64,000 bases of DNA from Dehalococcoidia bacterium (GCA_009377745.1 WHTK01000015.1:1-64000); one strand, 5' to 3'. Positions 39,496-47,856 are shown, counted from the stretch's first letter. A program made the numbers and translations. Notes: generated by a model from the letters alone, not told the origin.

Positions 39496-39774
39496 ATGTC
39501 AACCGAAATACCAGGAAAAGTGGCCGCGGACGTGAAGTGCTACTTCTGTGGCCACGTCACCGGCCAGATCATTGGGCCGCAGGGCGGACCGCTGCGTATC
39601 GGCAATTTTGTGCCGCGGCCTGGTTACAAGGGGCCGGAGATCAAGCCGGGGATGAGCCTGCGCTGTGAGCGTTGCCACGGGCCGGTGTTCCTGGAGGAAA
39701 CCACGGTCATCGCGCCGGCGGTAGAGGCGAAGCTGCGCGCCCGCCAGGCTGCGCGACAGCAGAAGGCCGCTTAG
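39496..39774 (+). CDS. small zinc-ribbon protein
   Basis: A 92-residue protein with two CxxC knuckles, Cys15/Cys18 (KCYFCGH) and Cys57/Cys60 (RCERCHG), so probably a zinc ribbon. Between them is an Arg/Pro/Gly-rich segment (PQGGPLRIGNFVPRPGYKG), and the tail is a basic Ala/Arg/Lys helix. No enzymatic domain is seen; nucleic-acid or protein binding is a guess. The ribosome binding site is weak (GGGAG at about 39482), and a strong hairpin lies upstream. Confidence 0.75.
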   Translation: MSTEIPGKVAADVKCYFCGHVTGQIIGPQGGPLRIGNFVPRPGYKGPEIKPGMSLRCERCHGPVFLEETTVIAPAVEAKLRARQAARQQKAA

Positions 39775-39837
39775 CGCTTCAGGGCGCCTCCGGGAATGGA
39801 GGCTGGAGTTAATTAGGCACAGCGTGACGCTGATAGC

Positions 39838-39868
39838 AAGAAGGGCGACCGTCTCGATCGCCCTTCTT
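39838..39868. terminator. bidirectional terminator between convergent genes
   Basis: An 11-bp perfect stem AAGAAGGGCGA (39838-39848) and TCGCCCTTCTT (39858-39868) with a 9-nt loop. A and T runs on the two sides fit termination in both directions, between the zinc-ribbon gene (+) and the cupredoxin gene (-). Confidence 0.8.
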
Positions 39869-39889
39869 CATTTCGCTAAGAGAAGCCCG

Positions 39890-40333
39890 CTAACGGACGA
39901 TGAAGGAACCCGTCATGGTGTCCGGGTGAGCATCGCAGTGGAAGAAGTAGCTGCCCGCGGTGGAAGGCGCTGTGAAGTTCTCCGTCCTGGTAGCTGGGCC
40001 GGCGATAAGCTCGCCCTTGTGGATCGTCTGGGTGGCGGCGCGGCTGGTGTAGAAGGCGACGTTATGCAGGGTGCCGGGGTCCTGGTTATCAAGAGTAACG
40101 GTTACAGGGACGCCAGTGCCGGCGACGATGGAGCGCAGGTTGAACTTGAGGTCCTTCGCGACGAGGGTGACGGAGACCGGGCCGGTCGGCACTTCGACAT
40201 CGCCCTCGTCGACCGCGGTGACGGGGTTGGGCCGGTCCACCAGGGTAGAGCCACCGTAGAGGCCGATGACCCCGATGACGAAGGCGAAGAGAAAGAGGAT
40301 GGAGCCTAGCTTAAGGTTCGGTCCGGGTGTCAT
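39890..40333 (-). CDS. membrane-anchored cupredoxin-like copper protein
   Basis: A 147-residue protein with an N-terminal membrane anchor (residues about 9-30, LGSILFLFAFVIGVIGLYGG) and an extracytoplasmic cupredoxin domain. The expected copper ligands are visible: His90 (GTLHNVAFY), Cys133, His136 and Met140 (FFHCDAHPDTMTG). It resembles plastocyanin- or subunit II-like electron carriers and sits directly next to ctaB-ctaA, so a link to an aa3-type oxidase is plausible, although the oxidase genes are not in the window. Confidence 0.85.
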   Translation of the reverse strand: MTPGPNLKLGSILFLFAFVIGVIGLYGGSTLVDRPNPVTAVDEGDVEVPTGPVSVTLVAKDLKFNLRSIVAGTGVPVTVTLDNQDPGTLHNVAFYTSRAATQTIHKGELIAGPATRTENFTAPSTAGSYFFHCDAHPDTMTGSFIVR

Positions 40334-40403
40334 CTGCTCTCCTTAGACCTGCATTTCTAATCTTAGCGAACCGCGCCTTAGCAGCAAGATCGTGCTGCCC
40401 TTC

Positions 40404-41321
40404 CTAGAGCGGGAGCAGCCTATCGATGACCATGGCCGCGAAAACCAGAGCCAGGTAGGTCAACGAGTAGTGGAATAGCCGCTGGGCCGCGTGGATCGTG
40501 GCCAGCCGCAGCTGCCGCCAGGCGAGCCAGAGGAAGACCAGCCCGAAAACGCCGGCCAAGGCCAGGTAGACGGGTCCAACCGCGCCCGTGACGTAGAGGC
40601 TGAGCGAGGTCGCCACCGTGACGACGGAGTAGACCAGGCTGCGGCGGCGCGCCTCTCTGGCGCCGTGGGTCACGGGCAGCATGGGCACGCCGGCGCGGGC
40701 GTAGTCGTTGCTGTAGCTGATCGCCAGGGCCCAGAAGTGAGGCGGCGTCCAGAGGAAGATGATCGCGAACATGATCAGCGGCGCGGCGTCCAGGCTGCCC
40801 GTGACGGCGGCCCAGCCGCAGAGGGGCGGCACCGCTCCGGCAGCGCCGCCGATGACGATGTTCTCGGCGGTCGAGCGCTTGAGCCAGACGGTATAGACGA
40901 AGACATAAAAGAGGATGGCGCTGAGGGCGAGGCAGGCCGTGAGCAGGTTGACAGTCAGGGTCAGGAAGACGAAAGAGATGACGCTGAGGGCGATGCCGAA
41001 GGCCAGGGCGCGATCCGGCGGCACCAGTCCGGACGGCAAGGGCCGGCGGCTGGTGCGGCGCATGATCGCGTCGATGTCGCGGTCGAGGTAGCAGTTGATC
41101 GTGTTGGCGCCGCCGGCAGCGATCGAGCCGCCGGCCAGGGTGGCGAGGACGAGCCAGAGGTTGGGCAGACCATCCGCGGCGACGACCATGGCCGGAAAGG
41201 TCGTGACCAGGAGCAGCTCGATGATGCGCGGCTTGGTCAGGGCAAAGTAAGCCGCGACCGTCTGGCGCCAGTTGAGCAGGACGGGGGCTTCGACGGCGAG
41301 GCTGCGGGCGGGCGCGGTCAT
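40404..41321 (-). CDS. ctaB: protoheme IX farnesyltransferase (heme O synthase)
   Basis: An integral membrane prenyltransferase converting heme B to heme O for heme-copper oxidases, 305 aa. It has about nine hydrophobic segments. The first Asp-rich motif is NCYLDRDIDAIMRRTSRRPL (residues about 88-107). The second conserved region is HFWALAISYSNDYARAGVPM. Its start overlaps the stop of ctaA by 4 bp, so the two are co-translated. Together with ctaA it implies heme A-containing cytochrome oxidase and aerobic respiration. Confidence 0.95.
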   Translation of the reverse strand: MTAPARSLAVEAPVLLNWRQTVAAYFALTKPRIIELLLVTTFPAMVVAADGLPNLWLVLATLAGGSIAAGGANTINCYLDRDIDAIMRRTSRRPLPSGLVPPDRALAFGIALSVISFVFLTLTVNLLTACLALSAILFYVFVYTVWLKRSTAENIVIGGAAGAVPPLCGWAAVTGSLDAAPLIMFAIIFLWTPPHFWALAISYSNDYARAGVPMLPVTHGAREARRRSLVYSVVTVATSLSLYVTGAVGPVYLALAGVFGLVFLWLAWRQLRLATIHAAQRLFHYSLTYLALVFAAMVIDRLLPL

Positions 41322-42259
41322 GAAGACGCCCCGGCCAGGTCAGAGCGGCGCGAGGGTCGCGGCGCAAGTGGCAGCAGCTGATGCAGGCGATGGACTCGGA
41401 TATTGAGGACGGCGAGGACGCACCAGAGCAGCGTCGCGAAGGCGAGATGGGCGCCGGATACCTCGCCGGAGAGCTCCGTCCAGACATTGGCAGCGCCGAG
41501 CATTGCCTGGATGACGTAGACGCCGAGAGCGAGCAGCGAGAAGGCCGTCACGAAGGGGACGGAACGGCGGTGACGCCAGCCAACCCAGGCCAGCGCCAGG
41601 AGGACGGCGCCGAGGACGGCGGCGAGGAGACGGTGCATGAAGTGGATCTGCACGGAGGCGGCATCGGCGCTGGGGAAGACTTCGCCGTTGCAGAGGGGCC
41701 AGCCGTTGCAGGCGAGGCCGTAATCTGCGCCGGAGACGTACGAGCCGATGAGCATGAGCGGCAAGGTGAGGGCGAGGGCCAGCAACGACAGCCGGCCGAA
41801 TTGACGGCTGGCATGCAGCCGCTCCATCGGTTTAGTGACGGCGAAGGCGGCTGTTGTGATGATCAGGAGCAGTGTCAGGATCGTGATCGCCGTGCCGAGG
41901 TGGACAGCCACTACTTCTGGGGGCAGATCGTTGAGGACAGCGGCGCCGCCGAGGCCGGCCTGGACCAACAGCAGGGCGAGGGCGGCGATCGAGGGGTAGA
42001 GGATGGCCGGAACGCGGCGATAGGAGCGCCCGGCGACGACCACGACGCTGAGGACGAGCAGCCCGGCAATCGACGCGGTGAGGCGGTGGGAGTACTCGAT
42101 CAGGGTGTGTTTCTCCCATTTGGGGATGAAGCTGCCGTGGCAGCGCGGCCAGTCGGGGCAGCCGAGGCCGGAGTCAGTCGCGCGGACGACACCGCCGAGG
42201 ATGATCAGGCCGAAGATGATGACGCAGGTGACGATGCAGAGCTTCTGGAAACCGGTCAT
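41318..42259 (-). CDS. ctaA: heme A synthase (COX15/CtaA family)
   Basis: A membrane enzyme oxidising heme O to heme A, 313 aa from ATG 42259; longer frames upstream have no better start. Eight hydrophobic helices are seen. Heme-ligating His residues lie in LIEYSHRLTAS, VVAVHLGTAI, QIHFMHRLLA and EVSGAHLAFA. Cys pairs, CPDWPRCHG in the first loop and CNGWPLCNG in the second, are the regulatory or catalytic cysteines typical of CtaA. No strong ribosome binding site precedes the ATG. Confidence 0.94.
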   Translation of the reverse strand: MTGFQKLCIVTCVIIFGLIILGGVVRATDSGLGCPDWPRCHGSFIPKWEKHTLIEYSHRLTASIAGLLVLSVVVVAGRSYRRVPAILYPSIAALALLLVQAGLGGAAVLNDLPPEVVAVHLGTAITILTLLLIITTAAFAVTKPMERLHASRQFGRLSLLALALTLPLMLIGSYVSGADYGLACNGWPLCNGEVFPSADAASVQIHFMHRLLAAVLGAVLLALAWVGWRHRRSVPFVTAFSLLALGVYVIQAMLGAANVWTELSGEVSGAHLAFATLLWCVLAVLNIRVHRLHQLLPLAPRPSRRSDLAGASS

Positions 42260-42645
42260 CGAGGCTGTGCGTCCCCGGGAAACAGATTGAGTCTGGGCGT
42301 TATCACGAGCGGCCGGCCTCGCAGAAGGAGTGCCGCGGGGCGGTTTCGGCCGCCGATTTGTGATGCGACGCTCAATCGCCAGACTAGGTTGGCGAGTCTG
42401 TAGTGTCAAGGCGGGAGCGAGGGGCGAGGAGGTCTCCGGTGAGGCTGGTATTGGGGGCTACGAGAACTGGTCTGCCATCCACCTGCCCCTCCTCTCGCCT
42501 GGGAGGAGAGGGGACGACTTTGATCGGCCTTCGACGATTGGGCAGGGGAAGGAGTGTCGACGTGCTGAGGCCGCGGCTTCCGCGTAGGGCGTGGCTGGGC
42601 GATTATGGGGCCGGTCACTGAGGCGGCCGCAGTCGAGGAGGAGCC

Positions 42646-43374
42646 ATGGCTCAGACAACCCAATCGATGACTCTAGCCGACGCCATCTTCCCGCGGATCG
42701 AGAGCGACAGCCGGGCACTGGCGATCGCGCGTGACGTGGCTCTAATGGTGGGCTTCGCGGCCTTTGTGGCGCTGTTCGCGCAGATCCAGGTGCGCCTGCC
42801 CTGGACCACGGTGCCGATAACGGGCCAGACCTTTGCGGTCCTGGTGGCGGGCGGCGCGTTGGGCGCCTGGCGCGGCGCGGGAGCTCTGACGATCTATACG
42901 GTGGCCGGCATGTTCCTGCTGCCGGTGTTCACGCCGGCCTCAGCGCCGACGTCCGGGGCCTGGGACGCGCACTTCATCCTGCCGTGGCGGGGCAACGAGC
43001 GGGTGCTCTGGGAGCTGACCAACGGCGGCTACATCGCGGGCTTCATTTTGTCGGCGGGGCTGGTCGGGTTTCTGGCTGAGCGGCGCTGGGACCGGGGGCC
43101 CTGGGTGCACGCGGGGATGCTGCTGGGCAACCTGGCGATCTACCTGCCGGGCCTGCTCTGGCTTGGCTACCTGATCGGTAGCGGCTGGACGCCTCCGGGC
43201 AGCCAGACGGCGCTGAGCGAGCTGATCGCCGGGTCGGACACGCTGGACAAGACGCTGAAGGGCGGGCTTTACCCCTTCATCGTCGGCGACCTGATGAAGC
43301 TGCTGCTGGCGGCGATGGTGCTGCCTGCGGCCTGGCTGCTGGTGGAGAAGTTCCGCGGTAAGCGGGAGTCCTAG
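42646..43374 (+). CDS. bioY: biotin transporter BioY
   Basis: The substrate-binding membrane protein of ECF-type biotin uptake, 242 aa with six hydrophobic segments. The family pattern includes LFAQIQVRLPWTTVPITGQTF (the conserved loop before TM2) and the closing FIVGDLMKLLLAA. GAGGAGCC precedes ATG 42646. It is somewhat longer than typical BioY because of a loop at residues about 95-125. No bioMN genes are adjacent, as is common for BioY, which can work alone or with a shared energising module. Its 3' end overlaps the convergent mscL gene by 4 bp. Confidence 0.93.
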   Translation: MAQTTQSMTLADAIFPRIESDSRALAIARDVALMVGFAAFVALFAQIQVRLPWTTVPITGQTFAVLVAGGALGAWRGAGALTIYTVAGMFLLPVFTPASAPTSGAWDAHFILPWRGNERVLWELTNGGYIAGFILSAGLVGFLAERRWDRGPWVHAGMLLGNLAIYLPGLLWLGYLIGSGWTPPGSQTALSELIAGSDTLDKTLKGGLYPFIVGDLMKLLLAAMVLPAAWLLVEKFRGKRES

Positions 43375-43796
43375 GCGGTTAGCGGCAGCTCGCTGGTGCA
43401 GAAAGCGCAGCGGCGGGCGGCGACGGGCACGGAGCTCAGGCACTCGGGGCAGCTCTTGGTAGTCGTGTCGGCCGGGACTTCGCCGCGCCTGCTGCGTTCG
43501 AGGAACATGTTCATCGGCGTGATTACGAAGAAGTAGATCACGGCGGCCACCGCGACGAACGAGATGATCTGGTCGATGACGCTGCCGTAGAAGAAGACCG
43601 CGTCGTTGATCGTGAAGGTCAGGCTGGCGAGGCTGGACTCGCCGACGATCATAGCGATGAGAGGTGTGATCAGCCCAGAGACCACCGAATCGACCACGGC
43701 GCCGAAAGCGATGCCGATGACGACGGCGACCGCGAGGTCAATAACGTTGCCTCGGAAGAGGAAAGCCCTGAAGCCGGTCAGCATATCCTTAAACAT
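43371..43796 (-). CDS. mscL: large-conductance mechanosensitive channel MscL with C-terminal zinc ribbon
   Basis: A 141-residue inner-membrane channel that opens at high membrane tension during osmotic downshock. ATG 43796 with GGAGG upstream begins the canonical FKDMLTGFRAFLFRGNVIDL. TM1 is VAVVIGIAFGAVVDSVVSG and TM2 is FVAVAAVIYFFVITPMN. Instead of the usual charged helix bundle, the C-terminus ends in a double-CxxC zinc ribbon (CPECLSSVPVAARRCAFC). The much longer open frame upstream (to 44288) is spurious and overlaps rpmE. Confidence 0.93.
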   Translation of the reverse strand: MFKDMLTGFRAFLFRGNVIDLAVAVVIGIAFGAVVDSVVSGLITPLIAMIVGESSLASLTFTINDAVFFYGSVIDQIISFVAVAAVIYFFVITPMNMFLERSRRGEVPADTTTKSCPECLSSVPVAARRCAFCTSELPLTA

Positions 43797-43986
43797 GAGC
43801 GTTAGCCTCCTTCTGAATTGGGCGCAATCTAGATGGCTATGAATCGGATTGTCAACCCGCGCCTTTCGCCGCGTGGACGGCGGGTACGACGGTGATACAG
43901 GCATAACGTCCAGGCCAGGGCCAGAACCCTGGGCAGGGACAGCCCGGCCAGGCCAGCAGGACAGATAGCCCCCATCGCGGCTAAGA

Positions 43987-44022
43987 GAAGAGGCGTCACG
44001 CCGCGTGACGCCTCTTCCTTTG
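43987..44022. terminator. strong terminator downstream of rpmE
   Basis: A 14-bp perfect stem GAAGAGGCGTCACG (43987-44000) and CGTGACGCCTCTTC (44004-44017) with a 3-nt loop. It lies 57 bp after the end of rpmE (minus strand); T-rich sequence flanks it on both strands. Confidence 0.8.
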
Positions 44023-44040
44023 GGTTTGGGTAGGTCCGGT

Positions 44041-44066
44041 TTATGCCCCAGCCTTCCAGGCTGAGG
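44041..44066 (-). repeat. dispersed GGCTGAA/GGCATRA repeat, copy 2 (reverse)
   Basis: On the minus strand this reads CAGCCTGGAAGGCTGGGGCA then TAA, matching the short repeat family at 23778, 46705 and 59833. It sits immediately after the rpmE stop. Confidence 0.45.
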
Positions 44067-44073
44067 TATTGCT

Positions 44074-44292
44074 TTAGCGGCCGCGGCGCGCGGGCACGTT
44101 CTCGTAGCGCTTGCGGAAGCGCTCGACGCGGCCGGCGGTGTCGACGATGCGCTGCTCGCCCGTGAAGTAGGGGTGGCAGTTGCTGCAAATATCGAGGTGG
44201 ACCATCTCCTGGGTGGAGCGGGTCTTCCAGGTATTGCCGCAAGCGCAGATGATCGTCGCTTCGACGTAGTTGGGGTGGATCTTTTCACGCAT
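44074..44292 (-). CDS. rpmE: 50S ribosomal protein L31 (zinc-binding type)
   Basis: A 72-residue ribosomal protein L31 with the zinc-coordinating Cys set Cys16/Cys18 (CACGN) and Cys36/Cys39 ([10 protein letters not shown]), so the C+ form. The C-terminal [13 protein letters not shown] is typical. Its ATG overlaps the stop of rpmA (ATGA, 44289-44294 region), giving a tightly coupled rplU-rpmA-rpmE operon. Confidence 0.97.
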   Translation of the reverse strand: MREKIHPNYVEATIICACGNTWKTRSTQEMVHLDICSNCHPYFTGEQRIVDTAGRVERFRKRYENVPARRGR

Positions 44293-44600
44293 CAGGCTAC
44301 TGCTCCAGCCGGAGTTGGGGCCGGCACCATGGTCGCGAAGACCTCCGGAGAGTAGACGCTGACCTTCTTGCGGCGTCCCTTGGCGAAGGGCTCAAACTTC
44401 ACCTTGCCCTCGACGAGGGAAAAGATGGTGTGGTCCCGCCCAAGGCCGACGTTATTGCCGGGGTGGACGCGGGTGCCGCGCTGGCGAATAATAATCGTCC
44501 CGGGAAGGACGAGCTGGCCGTCGTAGCGCTTTACGCCGAGACGCTTGGCGTTGCTATCGCGGCCGTTCTTGGTGCTGCTGCCTGCTTTTTTGTGGGCCAT
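44292..44600 (-). CDS. rpmA: 50S ribosomal protein L27
   Basis: L27, 102 aa, lies near the peptidyl-transferase centre. It begins [20 protein letters not shown] with GGQTII-like [18 protein letters not shown], diagnostic for L27. There is no Firmicute-type cleavable N-terminal extension. The C-terminus is extended by an Ala/Pro-rich tail ([11 protein letters not shown]). It lies 3 bp after rplU. Confidence 0.97.
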   Translation of the reverse strand: MAHKKAGSSTKNGRDSNAKRLGVKRYDGQLVLPGTIIIRQRGTRVHPGNNVGLGRDHTIFSLVEGKVKFEPFAKGRRKKVSVYSPEVFATMVPAPTPAGAVA

Positions 44601-44603
44601 GAC

Positions 44604-45104
44604 TTATTCCTGTGACTCGGCCTCGCCGGCGCGGCGACGGCGTCGCGGCGTGGCAGGCGTTTCTGCCGCGGTCTCGGCCGCTTCGGTCGCGACGGCGGTT
44701 GGCTCTTCGATTGCGGCCGGCTCGGTCTCGGCTCCGGCCTGGGGGCGGGCGCGGCGCCGGGGCGCGGCGGTGGTTTCGGAAGCCGGAGCGTCGCCGATGC
44801 GGATGGTCTGGACGGTGAGCCGGGTATAGCCCTGGCGGTGGCCGCGCTTGCGGCGATAGCGCGTCTTCGCCTTGAACTTGAAGTTGATGACTTTACGGCC
44901 CTTGCCGTGCTCCACGACTTCGGCGACGACGACGGCGTCCGCGACGTTGGGCGCTCCGACGGTGACCTTGTCGCCATCGGAGACGAGAAGGACGTCGCGC
45001 AACTCGACGCGGCTGCCGGGCTCAGCGACCAGACTGGCTACATCAAGCACGCTACCTTCGTGCACACGGTATTGCTTTCCGCCGGAGCGGATGACAGCGT
45101 CCAT
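44604..45104 (-). CDS. rplU: 50S ribosomal protein L21 with C-terminal extension
   Basis: The first about 103 residues are a normal L21 (MDAVIRSGGKQYRVHEGSVL to KFKAKTRYRRKRGHRQGYTR, then LTVQTIRI). The remaining about 60 residues are an Ala/Glu/Arg/Pro-rich, probably disordered extension, including RRRARPQAGAETEPAAIEEP. Such tails occur in several Actinobacteria and Chloroflexota L21 proteins. AAGGAG precedes ATG 45104, and the promoter at 45133-45161 drives the operon. Confidence 0.96.
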   Translation of the reverse strand: MDAVIRSGGKQYRVHEGSVLDVASLVAEPGSRVELRDVLLVSDGDKVTVGAPNVADAVVVAEVVEHGKGRKVINFKFKAKTRYRRKRGHRQGYTRLTVQTIRIGDAPASETTAAPRRRARPQAGAETEPAAIEEPTAVATEAAETAAETPATPRRRRRAGEAESQE

Positions 45105-45132
45105 CGACGAGCCTCCTTAGGGGCAAAAGGTA

Positions 45133-45161
45133 ATTTAGCGAGATTTGAGGAGGTGTGTCAA
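45133..45161 (-). promoter_or_regulatory. promoter of the rplU-rpmA-rpmE operon
   Basis: On the minus strand a perfect -35 TTGACA (45156-45161) is followed by a 17-bp spacer and CTAAAT (45133-45138), with TAAATT one base on as an alternative -10. It lies about 30 bp upstream of the rplU start codon. Confidence 0.65.
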
Positions 45162-45340
45162 CTTCGTGACGTATCTCTGAGACGGCGCTGCGAATCCCGC
45201 GCGCTATCGCGCTGGTTTGCTCCGCTCAGTCTTGGTTGAGGAAGAAGGAGTGAGTGAGGGGACACCCCTCATGCTCTCCGGCGCGGGCTGCGCTCCGCTG
45301 CACTCCCGCTTGCGCTCAGCGACGTTCGAGAAGTCAGGCG

Positions 45341-45721
45341 CTAAGCGTCCAGGTCGATGGCGACGGGGAGGGCGGTGCGGCCCCAGCGCGTCAGGCTGCC
45401 GGCGTAGCCACCTTCGTATTTCTCGATGAGGAGCCGGCGGGCGAGCGCGTCTTCGTCAGGATCGGTGACGATCGTGGCGGTGGCGTCGAAGGTCGTGGCG
45501 CCGATGCGGACGCGGACACGGAGCTGCTTGCGCAGGTTGCGGACCCAGTCGGCTTTGTAGCGAGAGCCGGCGAGGAGATAGAGGCGGCGGCCCTGGAGGG
45601 CGAACCAGATCTCGATCTGGCGCGGGAGGCCGGTAACGCGGCCGGTGGTCGTGAGGTAGCAGTAGGCTTCGGCGGCGAGGGATTCGTTGGGATGAGGGTC
45701 AGATCGTTCGCCGTCGCTCAT
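45341..45721 (-). CDS. nitroreductase/deazaflavin-dependent (DUF385-like) family protein
   Basis: A 126-residue split-barrel protein. Features such as TTTGRVTGLPRQIEIWFALQ, GRRLYLLAGS then DWVRNLRKQLRVRVRIG match the DUF385/nitroreductase deazaflavin-dependent group (F420-type cofactors), whose members reduce small molecules or are uncharacterised. ATG 45721 is chosen; a TTG at 45727 is in frame and no strong ribosome binding site marks either. Presence of F420 biosynthesis cannot be judged here, and FMN-type PNPOx-like relatives are an alternative. Confidence 0.75.
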   Translation of the reverse strand: MSDGERSDPHPNESLAAEAYCYLTTTGRVTGLPRQIEIWFALQGRRLYLLAGSRYKADWVRNLRKQLRVRVRIGATTFDATATIVTDPDEDALARRLLIEKYEGGYAGSLTRWGRTALPVAIDLDA

Positions 45722-45773
45722 AGTCAAGGCTCATAGGTGTTCTTCGCTGAGGGGCCGTGGGTTGCGGACGGCA

Positions 45774-45821
45774 ATCAAAGGTTGCCACGCCTCGGCTGTC
45801 GCCGATGGCTCGCAGCGACAG
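45774..45821 (+). repeat. dispersed ATCAAAGGTTGCC...GGCTCGCAGCGACAG repeat, copy 3
   Basis: It starts ATCAAAGGTTGCCACGCCTC and ends CGATGGCTCGCAGCGACAG. It closely matches the element at 37720-37767 and lies between two minus-strand genes. Confidence 0.7.
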
Positions 45822-45874
45822 AATAAGCGTGAGCGTTGACACCCTCGTCCTTCGTTGCCGGTTTGGAGGCGCGG

Positions 45875-46624
45875 TCACTTGGAGAGGGATAGGCTCCGAG
45901 TGGGTGGCGGCAGGATGTCGATCACGGCGCCGGGATGGAAGATCGTGCGCGAGAGGTCGCTTTCGTAGACGACGGCGCGCTTGTGGCCCATGACGTGCCA
46001 GGCGCCTTTGGTCCAGACGATAGCGGTGTCCTCATCGACGCCGATGGCCTTTTGGCCGGGGAGCAAGGCGCCGACGGTGCGTTCGATGGCCTCGGGGCGG
46101 CGGGCTTCCATGCGGTCGAAGTGAGCCATGGCGCGAATCGGCGCTGCCAGGCCGAGGCCGGTGGGCCCGGGCGGCGCGTCGATCTGGAGGGATGGCATAT
46201 CGACGTTGAGGACGCCGAGGCCGCCGCTGGAGCCGGCGACGGCAGCGCCGCGCCGGTTGGCGGCTTCGAGGGCGCGGAAGCAGGCGGTCTCGTTGAAGGC
46301 CTGGGCCAGGTACGGCGGGCTGCCGCCGGAGAACCAGATGATGTCCGCCGCGGCGATGCGTTCGGCGTGCTCCGGGACGTTGGCGTCGGCGCTATCGACG
46401 ATGCGGACGGGTGTAGCGACGACGCCGAAGCGCAGGAACTGAGCGATGCCTAGCTGCTCCCACCAGGTCATGCGCTCCTCGCCTTCCTGCGCGCATGAAG
46501 TGGCGATGAGGACCACTTTGTCGCCGCACTGCTCCAGGAGATAGCGGTCGACGATGTCCATGGTGGGGGTGTATTCACCGGAGCCGGCGAGGACCAGGGG
46601 TCCGAGGGGCGATGTCATCTCCAC
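45875..46624 (-). CDS. type 1 glutamine amidotransferase-like / peptidase S51-like protein
   Basis: A 249-residue protein of the peptidase S51/cyanophycinase-like fold. The opening PLVLAGSGEYTP, the central IIWFSGGSPPYLAQAF and AAVAGSSGGLGVL (nucleophile-elbow Ser where cyanophycinase and dipeptidase E have GxSAG) support this. The later IGVDEDTAIVW fits the same family. It could be a peptidase, a cyanophycinase-like enzyme or a non-peptidase relative. The start is GTG 46624 or ATG 46618; no clear ribosome binding site decides. Confidence 0.75.
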   Translation of the reverse strand: MEMTSPLGPLVLAGSGEYTPTMDIVDRYLLEQCGDKVVLIATSCAQEGEERMTWWEQLGIAQFLRFGVVATPVRIVDSADANVPEHAERIAAADIIWFSGGSPPYLAQAFNETACFRALEAANRRGAAVAGSSGGLGVLNVDMPSLQIDAPPGPTGLGLAAPIRAMAHFDRMEARRPEAIERTVGALLPGQKAIGVDEDTAIVWTKGAWHVMGHKRAVVYESDLSRTIFHPGAVIDILPPPTRSLSLSK

Positions 46625-46704
46625 GGATTAGACGTTAGCGCTGAGGCGCGCAGGACGCAACGTTAGCGAGGCGTCTGCGAACGAACGGACGGCCGGTCGA
46701 TACT

Positions 46705-46727
46705 CAGGGCTGAACCCTGGGCATGAA
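46705..46727 (+). repeat. dispersed GGCTGAA...GGCATRA repeat, copy 3
   Basis: CAGGGCTGAACCCTGGGCAT then GAA is the clearest member of this family, with CAGGG/CCCTG as stem. It is intergenic. Confidence 0.5.
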
Positions 46728-46857
46728 CGTTACCCGGATCAGGATGAAAGAGTAGGGATGGTCATCCAGTGCGAGATTCCTCGCGCCTCGGATGACACGG
46801 CCTGCCTCCCTCCGCCCTGTACTCTACCGCTGGCCCGACATACAAGGATGACAAGGA

Positions 46858-47856
46858 TCAGTCGCTGAGGAGGCGGATCTGGGCGAAGGGGATGCCGGGG
46901 GCAATGACTTCCATGGCGCCGGTTGCCGGGTCGATGCGCCAGAAGCCGGCGAGGCCGACGGCGTAGAGGCTCTTGCTATCGCTGGACCAGGCGATCGAGG
47001 GCTGACTCTCAGCCAGCTCGGCGAGCCGATGGAGGTTAGAGCCATCGGGCCGGACGAGCCAGACGTCCTGCAAAGTTGGGTGCGCAAGGGCGCCGCCGGA
47101 GCCGGGTTCGGGGGCCACAGCGCCCGTTGAGGGGTCGGCGGAGGTGAAGCCGATGGTCGTTCCGTCCGGTGACCAGGCGAGGGAGCTGATGAAGACCAGG
47201 GGGCTGGTTTCCGGCGTCAGGGGGATGGAGTTGGCCCCATCGAGGTCGCTGACCGTAAGGCGCTCGATCCGCGTCTCCGGGTCAATCAAGACATAGACGA
47301 TGCGCTTGCGGTCGGGCGAGAGGGCGATCTCAACGGCGTTATCGATCAACCGCTTGCGGGCGCCGGTGCCGAGGTCGAGGACCTCTATGCGCAGGTCGGG
47401 CTGGCCGTTGCGGTCGCGGCCACGGACGTTAACCAGCAGCTCATTGTTGTTGAGCCAGGTTGGGTTGCGCATGAACTCGCCAGCCTGGGAATGGGCCAGG
47501 ACGTTGCGAGGGCGGCTGCCATCGCTGTCGGCCAAGTAGACGTCGGAGCCGAAGTCGACCTCGCCCCCGGCGTCAGTCGTAGCGGGCAGCTGGCGGATGA
47601 AGGCGATGCGTTGGCCCTCCGGCCCGATGCCGGCATCGAAGAGGAAGGAGCCATCATCATAGCCCAGCAGGATGCGTTGCTCGGTGGCGGTCCGCTCCGT
47701 GATGACGTTGGCGCCGGCCACGAGGAAGCGAGGGCCGCCGCCGAGAGGATCGTTGTCGGCGTCACTGCTGCAGGCCGAAAGCAAGGCGAGGCCGAGAGCA
47801 AGGCCGCAAGCCAGCCGGAAATATCGGCGCTGATGGCAGACACGGCTCAGAATCAC
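46858..47856 (-). CDS. TolB-like beta-propeller lipoprotein
   Basis: A 332-residue exported protein. The N-terminus has a basic region, a hydrophobic stretch and a lipobox (ALLSAC, about residues 24-29), so it is a predicted lipoprotein. The body carries repeated WD40/PD40-like TolB blades: DAGIGPEGQRIAFIRQL, LSPDRKRIVYVLID, LAWSPDGTTIGFTS and IAWSSDSKSLYAVG. Such proteins bind partners on the outer face of the membrane; no enzymatic residues are seen. The start is a GTG at 47856. It is divergent from glgE, with no obvious functional link. Confidence 0.82.
   Translation of the reverse strand: MILSRVCHQRRYFRLACGLALGLALLSACSSDADNDPLGGGPRFLVAGANVITERTATEQRILLGYDDGSFLFDAGIGPEGQRIAFIRQLPATTDAGGEVDFGSDVYLADSDGSRPRNVLAHSQAGEFMRNPTWLNNNELLVNVRGRDRNGQPDLRIEVLDLGTGARKRLIDNAVEIALSPDRKRIVYVLIDPETRIERLTVSDLDGANSIPLTPETSPLVFISSLAWSPDGTTIGFTSADPSTGAVAPEPGSGGALAHPTLQDVWLVRPDGSNLHRLAELAESQPSIAWSSDSKSLYAVGLAGFWRIDPATGAMEVIAPGIPFAQIRLLSD

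Noticed and set aside
42460..42645. Biotin-related operator (BirA/BioR type) upstream of bioY
   Set aside because: No TTGTAAACC-like or TTATMKATAA-like palindrome is visible; only a GC-rich imperfect hairpin is present.
43371..44288. A 305-residue fusion ending in MscL
   Set aside because: The upstream part overlaps rpmE in another frame and is low complexity; a strong ribosome binding site precedes the internal ATG at 43796, giving a normal-length MscL.
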